64,000 nucleotides of DNA, taken from positions 186,001-250,000 of the forward strand of contig NZ_JAAFZB010000094.1 of NCBI RefSeq assembly GCF_010692725.1, read 5' to 3'. Under the pieces are notes generated by a model, which made no database searches, was not told the origin of the DNA, and worked only from the letters and a program-made list of their open reading frames with translations. The position numbers and the translations under genes were made by a program. The stretch comes from Flavihumibacter soli (GTDB taxonomy: Bacteria; Bacteroidota; Bacteroidia; Sphingobacteriales; Sphingobacteriaceae). Below, one piece after another: positions 36,491-45,045 of the stretch (positions are counted from its first letter, which is position 1; every line of letters begins with the position of its first letter).

Positions 36491-37846
36491 TCAATTGTTA
36501 ATTAATGCTGTTAGTTCCGACTCTTGCCTCTTCAGTTTAAGCCTTTTAACGACTAACCTGCCGATCTCCTCTCCTTGCTTAGTTCCCACCCTGCATGAGT
36601 TGGCATAGTGAATACCGCCATATACCCGGGACATACCCGCTTCCATCGCAGCCTCACGAAAAGACTTAAACGATCTTGCCGGAATACCGAAGGCAGTACT
36701 GGAGGTATCACGGAAGGCTACATTATCTCCGAATGCCGAAGTAAGAACTTCCGCTGTAGCTGCTGAAATTACAGCATGCCCGCTGGTATATTCAGGAAAT
36801 GGCGGAGTTTGAATGTAAGGTCGCCAATCCTGATCGAGGTTTTTAGTTATCACGGTTTCCGGACGAACATAGTTGGTTTTAAATTTCGTTTCCCAGCAGG
36901 CTATGAAACCATCGAAGAGTGCAACAGATGCCAAAGTATAAGTGCTCACTGTAGAATTGAAATCAGATTTATTATTCTGACTCGCAATTCCAACAATGTT
37001 CATCCAATGGCCGCCTGGTGAGAACTTCTTCGTAGCATAACTTACATGACCCACTACGTTTAGACGGAATGGATTATCATCCCAAAAGTCTGCAATATGC
37101 TTTTGCTCCGGCGTCAGGTTGTCTCCGATGGTTTTAACTTCCAATACATTTTTATAAAAAGCACTCTCTTTATCCTTTATGTTATAGGGAGGCGGAGCAA
37201 GCGGTTGTATTTGAGCGGCTGAATCCAATACCATCGGTCTGATCTCACACCAATGCGGTTCTATTGCCTGCGAATACATAGGCGGGGTTGGGATCCAACG
37301 GCCCTCTTCGTCCTTAACAGTATATTTGCTTGCAGAGCGAAGCTTGGCATAATTATCACCTGTACTCCAATGTAAAATGTGTTTTGACACCGTATCGGCA
37401 TACTTGACGGAGGCTTCAAAAACATCATCCGGCATCCCCGCATCATCAGCTTTCTGCTTCAGGTCCTCCACATATTCATTCATACTGCCTTCGGGAAATG
37501 TCACCGCATTTCCTACGGCACAAAAAGCTAGCAGTGATGCAAAAGGATAATCAATCTTCTTATCTGAAGGCTGCGGAATTGCCTTCAAATGTTTGATCTG
37601 GCCGGCAAGCGAGTTAAAATTTTTATTATCACCGGCGGCTATTACTTCGTAAGCCGCAATATTGGCATATACATAATTCCTTGAGCCGATCATCGGCGGG
37701 AAGTTATTTTCAAGAATGATATCATTCAGTTTTTTAACAGTTTGACGGTATAAAGCAGGATCATGAACAATCGTCTTATAAGACGACTGATTGCATGAGG
37801 TAAACAGCAGGAATAATCCTGCCATACAGCATAAAATTCGATTCAT
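36491..37846 (-). CDS. PAP2/vanadium-dependent haloperoxidase-family lipoprotein 2
   Basis: This 451-residue lipoprotein (Cys18, LFLLFTSC) is a paralogue of the protein at 34002. Motif 1 is KFKTNYVRP and motif 2 is YTSGHAVISAATAEVLTSAF. Motif 3 is SRVYGGIHYANSC, which keeps the Arg and His but has Ser where the other paralogue and most family members have Asp four residues after the His. Loss of that Asp may alter the charge relay of the catalytic His, so activity may differ. It is the first of the three-gene operon and follows the small membrane protein by 54 nt. Confidence 0.85.
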   Translation of the reverse strand: MNRILCCMAGLFLLFTSCNQSSYKTIVHDPALYRQTVKKLNDIILENNFPPMIGSRNYVYANIAAYEVIAAGDNKNFNSLAGQIKHLKAIPQPSDKKIDYPFASLLAFCAVGNAVTFPEGSMNEYVEDLKQKADDAGMPDDVFEASVKYADTVSKHILHWSTGDNYAKLRSASKYTVKDEEGRWIPTPPMYSQAIEPHWCEIRPMVLDSAAQIQPLAPPPYNIKDKESAFYKNVLEVKTIGDNLTPEQKHIADFWDDNPFRLNVVGHVSYATKKFSPGGHWMNIVGIASQNNKSDFNSTVSTYTLASVALFDGFIACWETKFKTNYVRPETVITKNLDQDWRPYIQTPPFPEYTSGHAVISAATAEVLTSAFGDNVAFRDTSSTAFGIPARSFKSFREAAMEAGMSRVYGGIHYANSCRVGTKQGEEIGRLVVKRLKLKRQESELTALINN

Positions 37847-37900
37847 GAATTAAGGTTTAAAATAAAACATACTTAGAAAGGGGCCTAAAGAGGCTTTTTA

Positions 37901-38449
37901 TCAAACAGTATGTTCGCGGGGAGGCATTTTAACCTTAAGAGGATAGCCGTTGGCTATTTCGGAAGAATAATTGAAATGATTTATTTTCAAAATTAATACC
38001 GGAGGGGCTGACAGGCACAATTTCTCAGATTGCTGATAGTAGTCGGTTTTTGCACTCTTTAATACCGGCTTTTTATTTGTTTCAGAAGTCAGGTCGTTTA
38101 CTTTCTTAAAGTAGTCAGCACTGCTTTTTTGCAACTGGGATTTCTCCTGGTGATCGATACATAACAGGATCAGGGTATCGCGCATCACCTTCCGTTTAAC
38201 ATATCTGTATGTCTTCCCCTTGAATGTCATCTCGCCATCAAACGATTCAAACTCACGCCAGTCTGTCTGGTAAGGAAGATTGATTGGAATTTTTACAGCG
38301 ATCAACCGCCTGTCCATTTCGTCAAGCGTTCGGATCTTAGCCTGTATTCGTGCGTCAGCCTTTTGTTCCAGGTAGAAGAAAATAGCCTTATAACCTATTG
38401 TATTAAACAGGAACACCAGGAGCAATAATATAGAGACAATCTTTCTCAT
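37901..38449 (-). CDS. Small membrane-anchored protein, conserved in Bacteroidota
   Basis: This 182-residue protein has a strong hydrophobic N-terminal segment (IVSILLLLVFLFNTIGYKAI, residues 4-23), probably an uncleaved membrane anchor. The remainder is periplasmic, with the recognisable blocks VKIPINLPYQTDWREFESFDG, YRYVKRKVMRDTLILLCI and a Lys-rich linker. From memory, similar proteins with the same opening occur upstream of TonB-dependent receptors and other envelope genes in Bacteroidota, without a known function. It precedes the PAP2 operon on the same strand and may be transcribed with it. Confidence 0.7.
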   Translation of the reverse strand: MRKIVSILLLLVFLFNTIGYKAIFFYLEQKADARIQAKIRTLDEMDRRLIAVKIPINLPYQTDWREFESFDGEMTFKGKTYRYVKRKVMRDTLILLCIDHQEKSQLQKSSADYFKKVNDLTSETNKKPVLKSAKTDYYQQSEKLCLSAPPVLILKINHFNYSSEIANGYPLKVKMPPREHTV

Positions 38450-38505
38450 TGGTATATTACCTATAGAGGTAGCTGAACCTGCACTTGTGTGTAATTATTG
38501 TGAAA

Positions 38506-40548
38506 TTACTTTACAATATACGTTTTTTTCGACATTCCCACACCGGTAATTTTCAACGACTTCCAATGGTCCGGAAGCTTTGATTTTATCTGGGTTATTC
38601 CTTTGGGAGTTATATCCAGTCCTCCGAAACCCATTAATAGAGATTGTATAATTCCGCCTGCTCCGGTGGCAAAATAGGGATTTGTACCTCCTTTGGTTTC
38701 AGCGATCACTCTGAACGGCGGTAGTAAATTTGGTTGAAAGGCCTCTTCGAAGAAATGATATGCCTTCTGACCATCGCCCAAACGTGCATACAAAAGACTA
38801 AAGATTGCCTGTGTCATAGCTGGCGTTCCCTCATCAGGCACGCGGGTTTCGTAATACTCCAGATCTCTTCTGATCTGGCCGGGGTCGGTGATATGTTTCA
38901 AGGGATAAGGCAGCAGGTTAACGTCTGCTTGCTTGATGCCTTCACCTTTATACGATGCATGCTCCCTTGTTACGCCTCCCTCCATCTTTAATATCGGAAT
39001 GTTCTTTGCCACCTGCATCCAGTCCGCATTTGACTGTATCCCCAAAATCTGCGCAGCCGCAGATGCATTCTGCAGATTGGCTATCGCAGCAGCATTGGTA
39101 AAGGCATTGTTATCTACATTCTCAGCCCATTCATCCGCAGCTACGACGTTCTTGATATCATACTGGCCCGGTCCGTTCCGTTCTACACGGCTTGCCCAAA
39201 AGTCAGCGGTTGCCGACAATATCGGCCATCCCTTTTCCCGCAGCCATTCCTTATCCTGCGTGACACAGTAATAGTTCCAGGCGGCCAAAGCAACACAGGC
39301 GCTAATATGATGCTCAAAGGGACCGCTTAAAGCCCATACGGGAGTTTCTTCCACGCCGGTATCAGCGCTTTCCCAAGGGAACATTGCTCCTTTAAATCCA
39401 TGTGAAAAAGCGTTTTGTCGCGCCGCATCAAGACGCTGGTAACGGTATTCAACCAATGATTTGGCTATATCCGGCTGCAGAACAAGTAGCGCGGGAAACA
39501 TCCAAACGTCAGTATCCCAGAAAACATGACCATTATAGCCGAGTCCGGAAAGGCCCATTGGCGATAGAGAAAAGGCAGTTCCGGCTCGCGAGAATGAGTA
39601 TAAATGATACAGCATACTATGGACGTCCTGCTGGGCCTGCGGATCGCCTTCTATCTGGATATCGCTTTTCCATAATTCTTCCCAGGCCTGATTATGAAAT
39701 TTGATAAGCCTGTCGCGACCTTCAAGTTTCGCAAAAATTGTTAACCGTTCCGCTTCGTTTAATGGATCCGGATGATGCGCAGAAGTGATTGAAGATCCCG
39801 CAACAGCAAAACGGTAGGTTTCCCCTGCCTTCAAACTTTTGGAGAACTTAGCCAGGTGCATATTATTATCCCACATCTCATGGATCAGGCGGGGCTCCTG
39901 TTTATGATCTTCTGTGAACAGGAAGGTGGTTGATGCGCATAGCTTTAATTTACCTGTGGGACTATTTGCCGACGATGTAAGCAGGGCCAGATTTACATGA
40001 GGCCTGTCAATTTCGTTATAATAATTCTCAACATCTTTAAGCGCATCGGGTGCTTCCATAACACTCGATGGTGAAATAACAAGATCTTTTTTAGCGGTCA
40101 CAGATACATCCATTAATACCGTAAAGGGAAGTTGACGCAAGGAATAATAAGTATATGTGATCGTCGCCTTGTCACTATAATCAAAACTTCCCGCAAAGGA
40201 AGCATGCTTCATGTCCAACTCCTGCTTCAGATTCACTGCAGATTTTGAGTCCAAACGCTTCCCGTCAATATCCAGGTTCATATTCAGCAGGTTAAAACTA
40301 TTTAAAAAGTTACTTACCCTGCCCCTTCCGTACTGGTCATATGCTCCGGCGAGTACCACATTCTTGACTCTGAAAGGCTCAGGAGAAGAAACAACCCCAA
40401 TCATTCCATTAGCTACCGTTACACCGTAATAGTTAGAAGGGTCAACTTTATCTACAGATATCTTCCAGGGATCGACAGCAGTCTGGCAATAGGATCTTTG
40501 AAAATAAAAAACTAGGAAGAGCAAAACCAAGGGCCTGGCGAATCTCAT
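38506..40548 (-). CDS. Secreted GH65 glycosidase, probably an alpha-1,2-glucosidase (kojibiose hydrolase-like)
   Basis: The 680-residue protein has a signal peptide (about 1-21, ending RSYCQ). The GH65 fold has a beta-sandwich N-terminus, and the (alpha/alpha)6 barrel carries HVFWDTDVWMFPALLVLQPD, WESADTGVEETP and VAADEWAENVDNNAFTNAAA, whose Glu473 is the probable acid. A second Glu617 lies in AETKGGTNPYFATGAGG. As I recall, FjGH65A of Flavobacterium johnsoniae, a kojibiose hydrolase of near-identical length, uses Glu472 and Glu616 as acid and base, so two close equivalents here favour a hydrolase rather than a phosphorylase. It is outside the cytoplasm, consistent with breakdown of imported or surface glucans. 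Confidence 0.85.
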   Translation of the reverse strand: MRFARPLVLLFLVFYFQRSYCQTAVDPWKISVDKVDPSNYYGVTVANGMIGVVSSPEPFRVKNVVLAGAYDQYGRGRVSNFLNSFNLLNMNLDIDGKRLDSKSAVNLKQELDMKHASFAGSFDYSDKATITYTYYSLRQLPFTVLMDVSVTAKKDLVISPSSVMEAPDALKDVENYYNEIDRPHVNLALLTSSANSPTGKLKLCASTTFLFTEDHKQEPRLIHEMWDNNMHLAKFSKSLKAGETYRFAVAGSSITSAHHPDPLNEAERLTIFAKLEGRDRLIKFHNQAWEELWKSDIQIEGDPQAQQDVHSMLYHLYSFSRAGTAFSLSPMGLSGLGYNGHVFWDTDVWMFPALLVLQPDIAKSLVEYRYQRLDAARQNAFSHGFKGAMFPWESADTGVEETPVWALSGPFEHHISACVALAAWNYYCVTQDKEWLREKGWPILSATADFWASRVERNGPGQYDIKNVVAADEWAENVDNNAFTNAAAIANLQNASAAAQILGIQSNADWMQVAKNIPILKMEGGVTREHASYKGEGIKQADVNLLPYPLKHITDPGQIRRDLEYYETRVPDEGTPAMTQAIFSLLYARLGDGQKAYHFFEEAFQPNLLPPFRVIAETKGGTNPYFATGAGGIIQSLLMGFGGLDITPKGITQIKSKLPDHWKSLKITGVGMSKKTYIVK

Positions 40549-40716
40549 AAGTATATAATTTTGACTAAAATAATTAAAAGCAGGTTAACACCCTAGATAG
40601 ATATTCATTAAGTTTAAAGCAGTAATTAAAATAAAGATGATGGGATTGGTATTAAACTTCTCAACGGAGATCAATCCCTGCGAAAATCCTCTGTTATACC
40701 TGATGCAAATGATTAT

Positions 40717-41658
40717 ATGAATAAACTCCTCTACCTTCTGATTGGCTTCATGTTGATACTCTTAGCTAGTTCTTACCTGTTCATCCCGAATGAAATTGTC
40801 ATCTCTAAGAACGAACAGGTGGAGTCCACTGAAAGAATTGTTTTAAAATACCTGGAAAGCGCCGAACACAGACTTAAATGGTGGCCTGGCTCGAAAGATG
40901 CTGGTCAGGATATAGCCAATCCACTTAAGTATAACAACTATGACTACGAGTTCAGGGATCCTAAACTCAACTCCATTGTTGTGATTATCAGGTCGGGGAA
41001 TACAGACCTGAAAAGTACCGTTTCCTGGATGCCGTATTCAGGCAATCTAATCCGCCTGAGCTGGAAGACCACATTATCTGCTGGAAGTAATCCTATTAAA
41101 AGATTTTCAAGATACCTGCAAGCCAGAGAAATAAAGGCCAATATGACACTGATAATGGAGCGTTACTCAAAATTTATAGCGAATCACAAAAACGTATATG
41201 GGCATAACTTCAGGATAGAAAGGGTTACCGATACCCTCTTAGCTACCACCCAATTATATTCCACTGCATATCCCGACAACAGCCAGATTTATCTGACTAT
41301 TGATAAGATTAGAAAATACCTTGATCGCCAGGGAATTCAACCGACAAAACCACCCATGCTTAATATCTCTTCAGACGCAAAGGGCCAGTATCAAACAACG
41401 GTCGCATTACCGGTACCAAAAAGATTTCAGCCCGATGAGACGATCCTATTGAGAAATATGGTTCCCGGAAACATTCTCGTGGCAGACGTTAAGGGCGGGC
41501 GTAAATCAATTTCAGGGGGCTTCAGCCAGATGGAAATTTTCATGCAGGATTTCAAACTAGGTTCGCCAGCCATATATTTTGAATCCCTAATTACTGACCG
41601 TCGAGCCGAGCCTGATACTTCCAAATGGATCACTAAAATTTACTACCCGATTTATTAA
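40717..41658 (+). CDS. Membrane-anchored SRPBCC-like plus GyrI-like small-molecule-binding domain protein
   Basis: The 313-residue protein starts with one hydrophobic helix (about 4-24). Residues 30-155 look like an SRPBCC/polyketide-cyclase fold (VLKYLESAEHRLKWWPGSKD). Residues 165-313 resemble a GyrI-like effector-binding domain (FRIERVTDTLLATTQLYSTA, and ITKIYYPIY at the end), which normally senses hydrophobic ligands in regulators but here lacks a DNA-binding domain. This combination is seen in Bacteroidota proteins of unknown function. It diverges from GH65, and its 3' end overlaps the convergent VCBS gene by 26 nt. Confidence 0.65.
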   Translation: MNKLLYLLIGFMLILLASSYLFIPNEIVISKNEQVESTERIVLKYLESAEHRLKWWPGSKDAGQDIANPLKYNNYDYEFRDPKLNSIVVIIRSGNTDLKSTVSWMPYSGNLIRLSWKTTLSAGSNPIKRFSRYLQAREIKANMTLIMERYSKFIANHKNVYGHNFRIERVTDTLLATTQLYSTAYPDNSQIYLTIDKIRKYLDRQGIQPTKPPMLNISSDAKGQYQTTVALPVPKRFQPDETILLRNMVPGNILVADVKGGRKSISGGFSQMEIFMQDFKLGSPAIYFESLITDRRAEPDTSKWITKIYYPIY

Positions 41659-44600
41659 GATCAGTTTTGGCTAGCAGGGAGGCTTTACTGGCCATTGAAA
41701 CACTCAGTAATTTCCCCTCGTTCGTAAGAAGAATCCACCGGCTGGCTTTCGGAGTTTTTATTTTAAGGAGAGTATTGACGTCATTAAAGGCAAAGTTTGG
41801 GTTAACCCAGTATCGTGGCTTTGAAAAAGAATTACCTTTTCGGTCATATTCCAGGCTCGCCAGGCCCAGGGCATCATACTTACCTTCATAGGGAATACAA
41901 CCCCAATAGTTCCCATTGATGATTAACTGCTCGGCTTTATCACCTGCGGAAGTCGCAATAAGGGGTGCCTGCTGATATAGATATGGTAATACTGTTATAT
42001 TTTCACCATGCAGTATATCGCTGATAAATATGGATTCAAAAGTGTTGGCCTGCAGCCGCTCATTATCTTTTATCCGATCCTTAAATATCTCAGTCGTAGT
42101 CTTATCGGCCATTTTCTGATAGCTTAACCATTCCTTTTTCAGGTAAGGAAGCTCCTGCTCCAGATCGTTCTTAGGTCTGAAAGGATAGTGATTCCCCTTG
42201 TAAAAATAGGAAAGGATAAGATCCGGTTTACCGTCTTTATCCAGATCACTATTGTAGGCATACAATGGCTGCTCCTCTGCGACATTATACTTATTGTTCA
42301 GCCCCCAGTTGCCGGCAAGCAAATCGAATTTTCCGTCTTTATTCAGATCAGTGACAGAGACTGACTGCCACCAGCCACGAAGGTTTTCGAGCGCCGGCAG
42401 ATCATGTTTTTTAAGCGCTTTGCTGCTTCCCAGGTATACCTGTAAGGGTTGCCATTCTGCCGCAATCACCAGATCGTCGAAACCATCTTTGTTTAAATCA
42501 GAAACGCTTAGATCCCGGATAAAACGAGTTCCGGCCATGGTGCCGACGACATCGGCACCTGCCTTCTCAAATGTCGCATTCCCCTTATTAATCATTAAAA
42601 AGGAAGGCAGCGCCCTGCCGTAGTCTCTGAAATAAACGGCTCCTGCGAGAAAGATATCTTTAAAACCGTCTCCATTAAAATCCAGCAATGCTATCCTCGA
42701 AGTCAGGGAGTTGAGGGCTGGCAAGAAGCTAGCCTCAAACCGGAGATTCCCCTTGTTTATAAACAGCCGTTGCGGCTGCACCTTACTGAAATTAACGAAC
42801 GGACGCTCTGCGTTGGTAACAAGCAGGTCCACATCACCGTCATTGTCGAAATCGCCCCATTGTGCTTCGGAATCTGCTGTATTAAGAAATGCTTTGAACG
42901 CATCCACAGCAACTTTCCTGAAACTACCATCAGCCGCCCCAATCAACAGGTACTTTTCTTCGCCTTCAATTCCTCCTACATAAAGATCATCAACCCCATC
43001 AAGGTTAATATCAGCGGCCGCGACAGGTGGTGTCTGCCTGGAATATGTATGTGGCAGCAAAGAATAATAGTTAAAGTCGGGGGTCGTATTTACCTTCAGA
43101 GCGGCGATGAATTTCACATCCATCTTATCGGTTTGATTTCCCTGGCCGTTTTTTAGAAAAGCACTAATAACAGAACTGATATCAGTTTCGATAGGATGTG
43201 CTTTCCCGTCCCATTTAACCAACTGCTTTTTTCCCGGGTCAAAATGATCCAACACCTGGTAAGAATTATCCGGCCAGATAACCAGCAACTGTGAAGGTCT
43301 GTCGCCCCGAGAAAAAGTGAATAATAAATTGTTATTCTGACTGCTTTGAAAGGCCGTACTGGTCTGAATTTCCTGATGATCCACTTTTCCGCTGGCTGAT
43401 CGTAAAAACAGCTTCGTTCCTATGCCATCGATATTTTCTCCTTTAAATTTTACATTGTAGGTCAGAAAGGTTGATTTATCCTCCGCCTTTGCTTTAACAC
43501 TTAAGTTCTCATATACCGATGCCGGTGAATCCATATTATTGATTACAAGGTCCAGATCCCCATCGTTATCCAGATCTACATAAACTGCACCTGAAGAAGC
43601 TCCCGGTTCTGACATGTCATTTGAGGCGGATACGTCCTTAAATTTCAGTAAGCTGTCGCCACTATACAGGAAATTCGCAACACGCCCGTCCGGCATCTTA
43701 TCGATCTTGCTTCGGTCAAACTTCCGTTCATCAGTTCCATTTGCCATATAAGGACTGCTTCCGAGGTATTTCAGGTAATCGAGATCATTCAAACGTTTTT
43801 TTATGCCGGTGGAGAAAAACAGATCTTTGTTCCCATCCATATTGAAGTCAAAGATCAATGGTGACCATGTCCAGTCGGTAGCTGAAATACCAGCGTAGAG
43901 CCCTATGTCAATGAACTTCTGCCCGTTTGCTATGTTAAGCTGCAAAGTATTTTTAGAGTTTTGATAGTGAAAGCCGCTTCTGACTTCCATATTGTAAATG
44001 TCCAGCGGCTGATCATTTATCGTTGATTTAAGGGGTTTGATATCTGCTGGAAGCATATCTGTGGAGATCAGATCAAGAGTTCCATCCTTATTGATGTCCC
44101 CGGCGGTATTGCCCATCGAAAACAGGCTCGTATGGCCGAAAGCGTTCTTTACCTTCTCCCTGAAGGTTCCGTTCTTTTGATTAACATAATAGTAATCCTG
44201 TTCAAAGAAATCATTGCTTATATAAAGGTCATCCCAGCCGTCATTATTAAAGTCGGCCACGCTAATTCCCAGTCCGTATCCTATTGGTGAAGCGTAAATG
44301 CCGGAACCTTTGGTCACATCAGTAAAATGGCTATTGTCGTTTCGGAAAAGATGGTCACCAGCAGGATCACTCACTCTCGAGCGCAGGGTCGAATCACCAT
44401 ACGACTCATTGCTGTGCACCGAATGCGTAAGGAGGAACATGTCGAGGTCACCGTCCTTATCGTAATCAAAGAAAGAAGCCTGGGTGGCAAATCCTGCAAA
44501 GTCAAGGCCATAATCTGCAGCCCGGTCTGTAAATGTGAGATCGCCATTATTCACGAATAGCTGGTTTGCTCCTTTAAAACCTTTGTAGCCTGATACGACT

Positions 44601-45043
44601 GATACGTAAATATCTTTAAACCCGTCGTTGTTAATATCGACGATCGTTACCCCGGTCTTCCAGGTCGCGGAGCCTGCGGTTCCTGATTTGTGCGTAATAT
44701 CGTCGAACTTCAGACCTCCTTTATTAAGGTATAACCGGTTCGATTCCTGGTTAGAGACAAAGTACAAATCCTCGAGGCCGTCATTATTAAAATCCGCAGA
44801 TCCCAGTCCTCCTCCATTGTAGAAATACAGATAATCAAGAATGTTCAGAGAATCAGTTTCCGTCAGGTTGTTTGAGAAGCTTATGCTGCTTTGCTCAGGA
44901 TCAACTTTCCTGAACACATTTTTTCCTTCATCGGCTTTATTTAAATTACAGGCAGCAAAAAGGATTGCGCAGGTAAAATATGCCGGAATCAACGAAGTCC
45001 CTTTTGATGAACGCGAAAGAATATAAGAAGCGGGCGAATTCAT
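41633..45043 (-). CDS. VCBS/FG-GAP repeat lipoprotein with ASPIC/UnbV domain (second copy)
   Basis: This 1136-residue protein has a lipoprotein signal with Cys32 (AILFAAC). Many Ca-binding DxNxDGxxD repeats of beta-propeller type are present: ADFNNDGLEDLYF, VDINNDGFKDIYVS, FDYDKDGDLDMF, VADFNNDGWDDLYIS, GDINKDGTLDLISTDM and VDLDNDGDLDLVINN. An ASPIC/UnbV domain (GIGTKLFLRSASGK to LLVIWPDNSYQVLDHF) sits near residues 500-590, and a second set of repeats follows. Such proteins accompany SusCD pairs in Bacteroidota; their job is unproven and may be substrate binding or stabilisation at the surface. It starts 2 nt after the paralogue stop. Confidence 0.88.
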   Translation of the reverse strand: MNSPASYILSRSSKGTSLIPAYFTCAILFAACNLNKADEGKNVFRKVDPEQSSISFSNNLTETDSLNILDYLYFYNGGGLGSADFNNDGLEDLYFVSNQESNRLYLNKGGLKFDDITHKSGTAGSATWKTGVTIVDINNDGFKDIYVSVVSGYKGFKGANQLFVNNGDLTFTDRAADYGLDFAGFATQASFFDYDKDGDLDMFLLTHSVHSNESYGDSTLRSRVSDPAGDHLFRNDNSHFTDVTKGSGIYASPIGYGLGISVADFNNDGWDDLYISNDFFEQDYYYVNQKNGTFREKVKNAFGHTSLFSMGNTAGDINKDGTLDLISTDMLPADIKPLKSTINDQPLDIYNMEVRSGFHYQNSKNTLQLNIANGQKFIDIGLYAGISATDWTWSPLIFDFNMDGNKDLFFSTGIKKRLNDLDYLKYLGSSPYMANGTDERKFDRSKIDKMPDGRVANFLYSGDSLLKFKDVSASNDMSEPGASSGAVYVDLDNDGDLDLVINNMDSPASVYENLSVKAKAEDKSTFLTYNVKFKGENIDGIGTKLFLRSASGKVDHQEIQTSTAFQSSQNNNLLFTFSRGDRPSQLLVIWPDNSYQVLDHFDPGKKQLVKWDGKAHPIETDISSVISAFLKNGQGNQTDKMDVKFIAALKVNTTPDFNYYSLLPHTYSRQTPPVAAADINLDGVDDLYVGGIEGEEKYLLIGAADGSFRKVAVDAFKAFLNTADSEAQWGDFDNDGDVDLLVTNAERPFVNFSKVQPQRLFINKGNLRFEASFLPALNSLTSRIALLDFNGDGFKDIFLAGAVYFRDYGRALPSFLMINKGNATFEKAGADVVGTMAGTRFIRDLSVSDLNKDGFDDLVIAAEWQPLQVYLGSSKALKKHDLPALENLRGWWQSVSVTDLNKDGKFDLLAGNWGLNNKYNVAEEQPLYAYNSDLDKDGKPDLILSYFYKGNHYPFRPKNDLEQELPYLKKEWLSYQKMADKTTTEIFKDRIKDNERLQANTFESIFISDILHGENITVLPYLYQQAPLIATSAGDKAEQLIINGNYWGCIPYEGKYDALGLASLEYDRKGNSFSKPRYWVNPNFAFNDVNTLLKIKTPKASRWILLTNEGKLLSVSMASKASLLAKTDLNKSGSKF

Positions 45044-45045
45044 AT

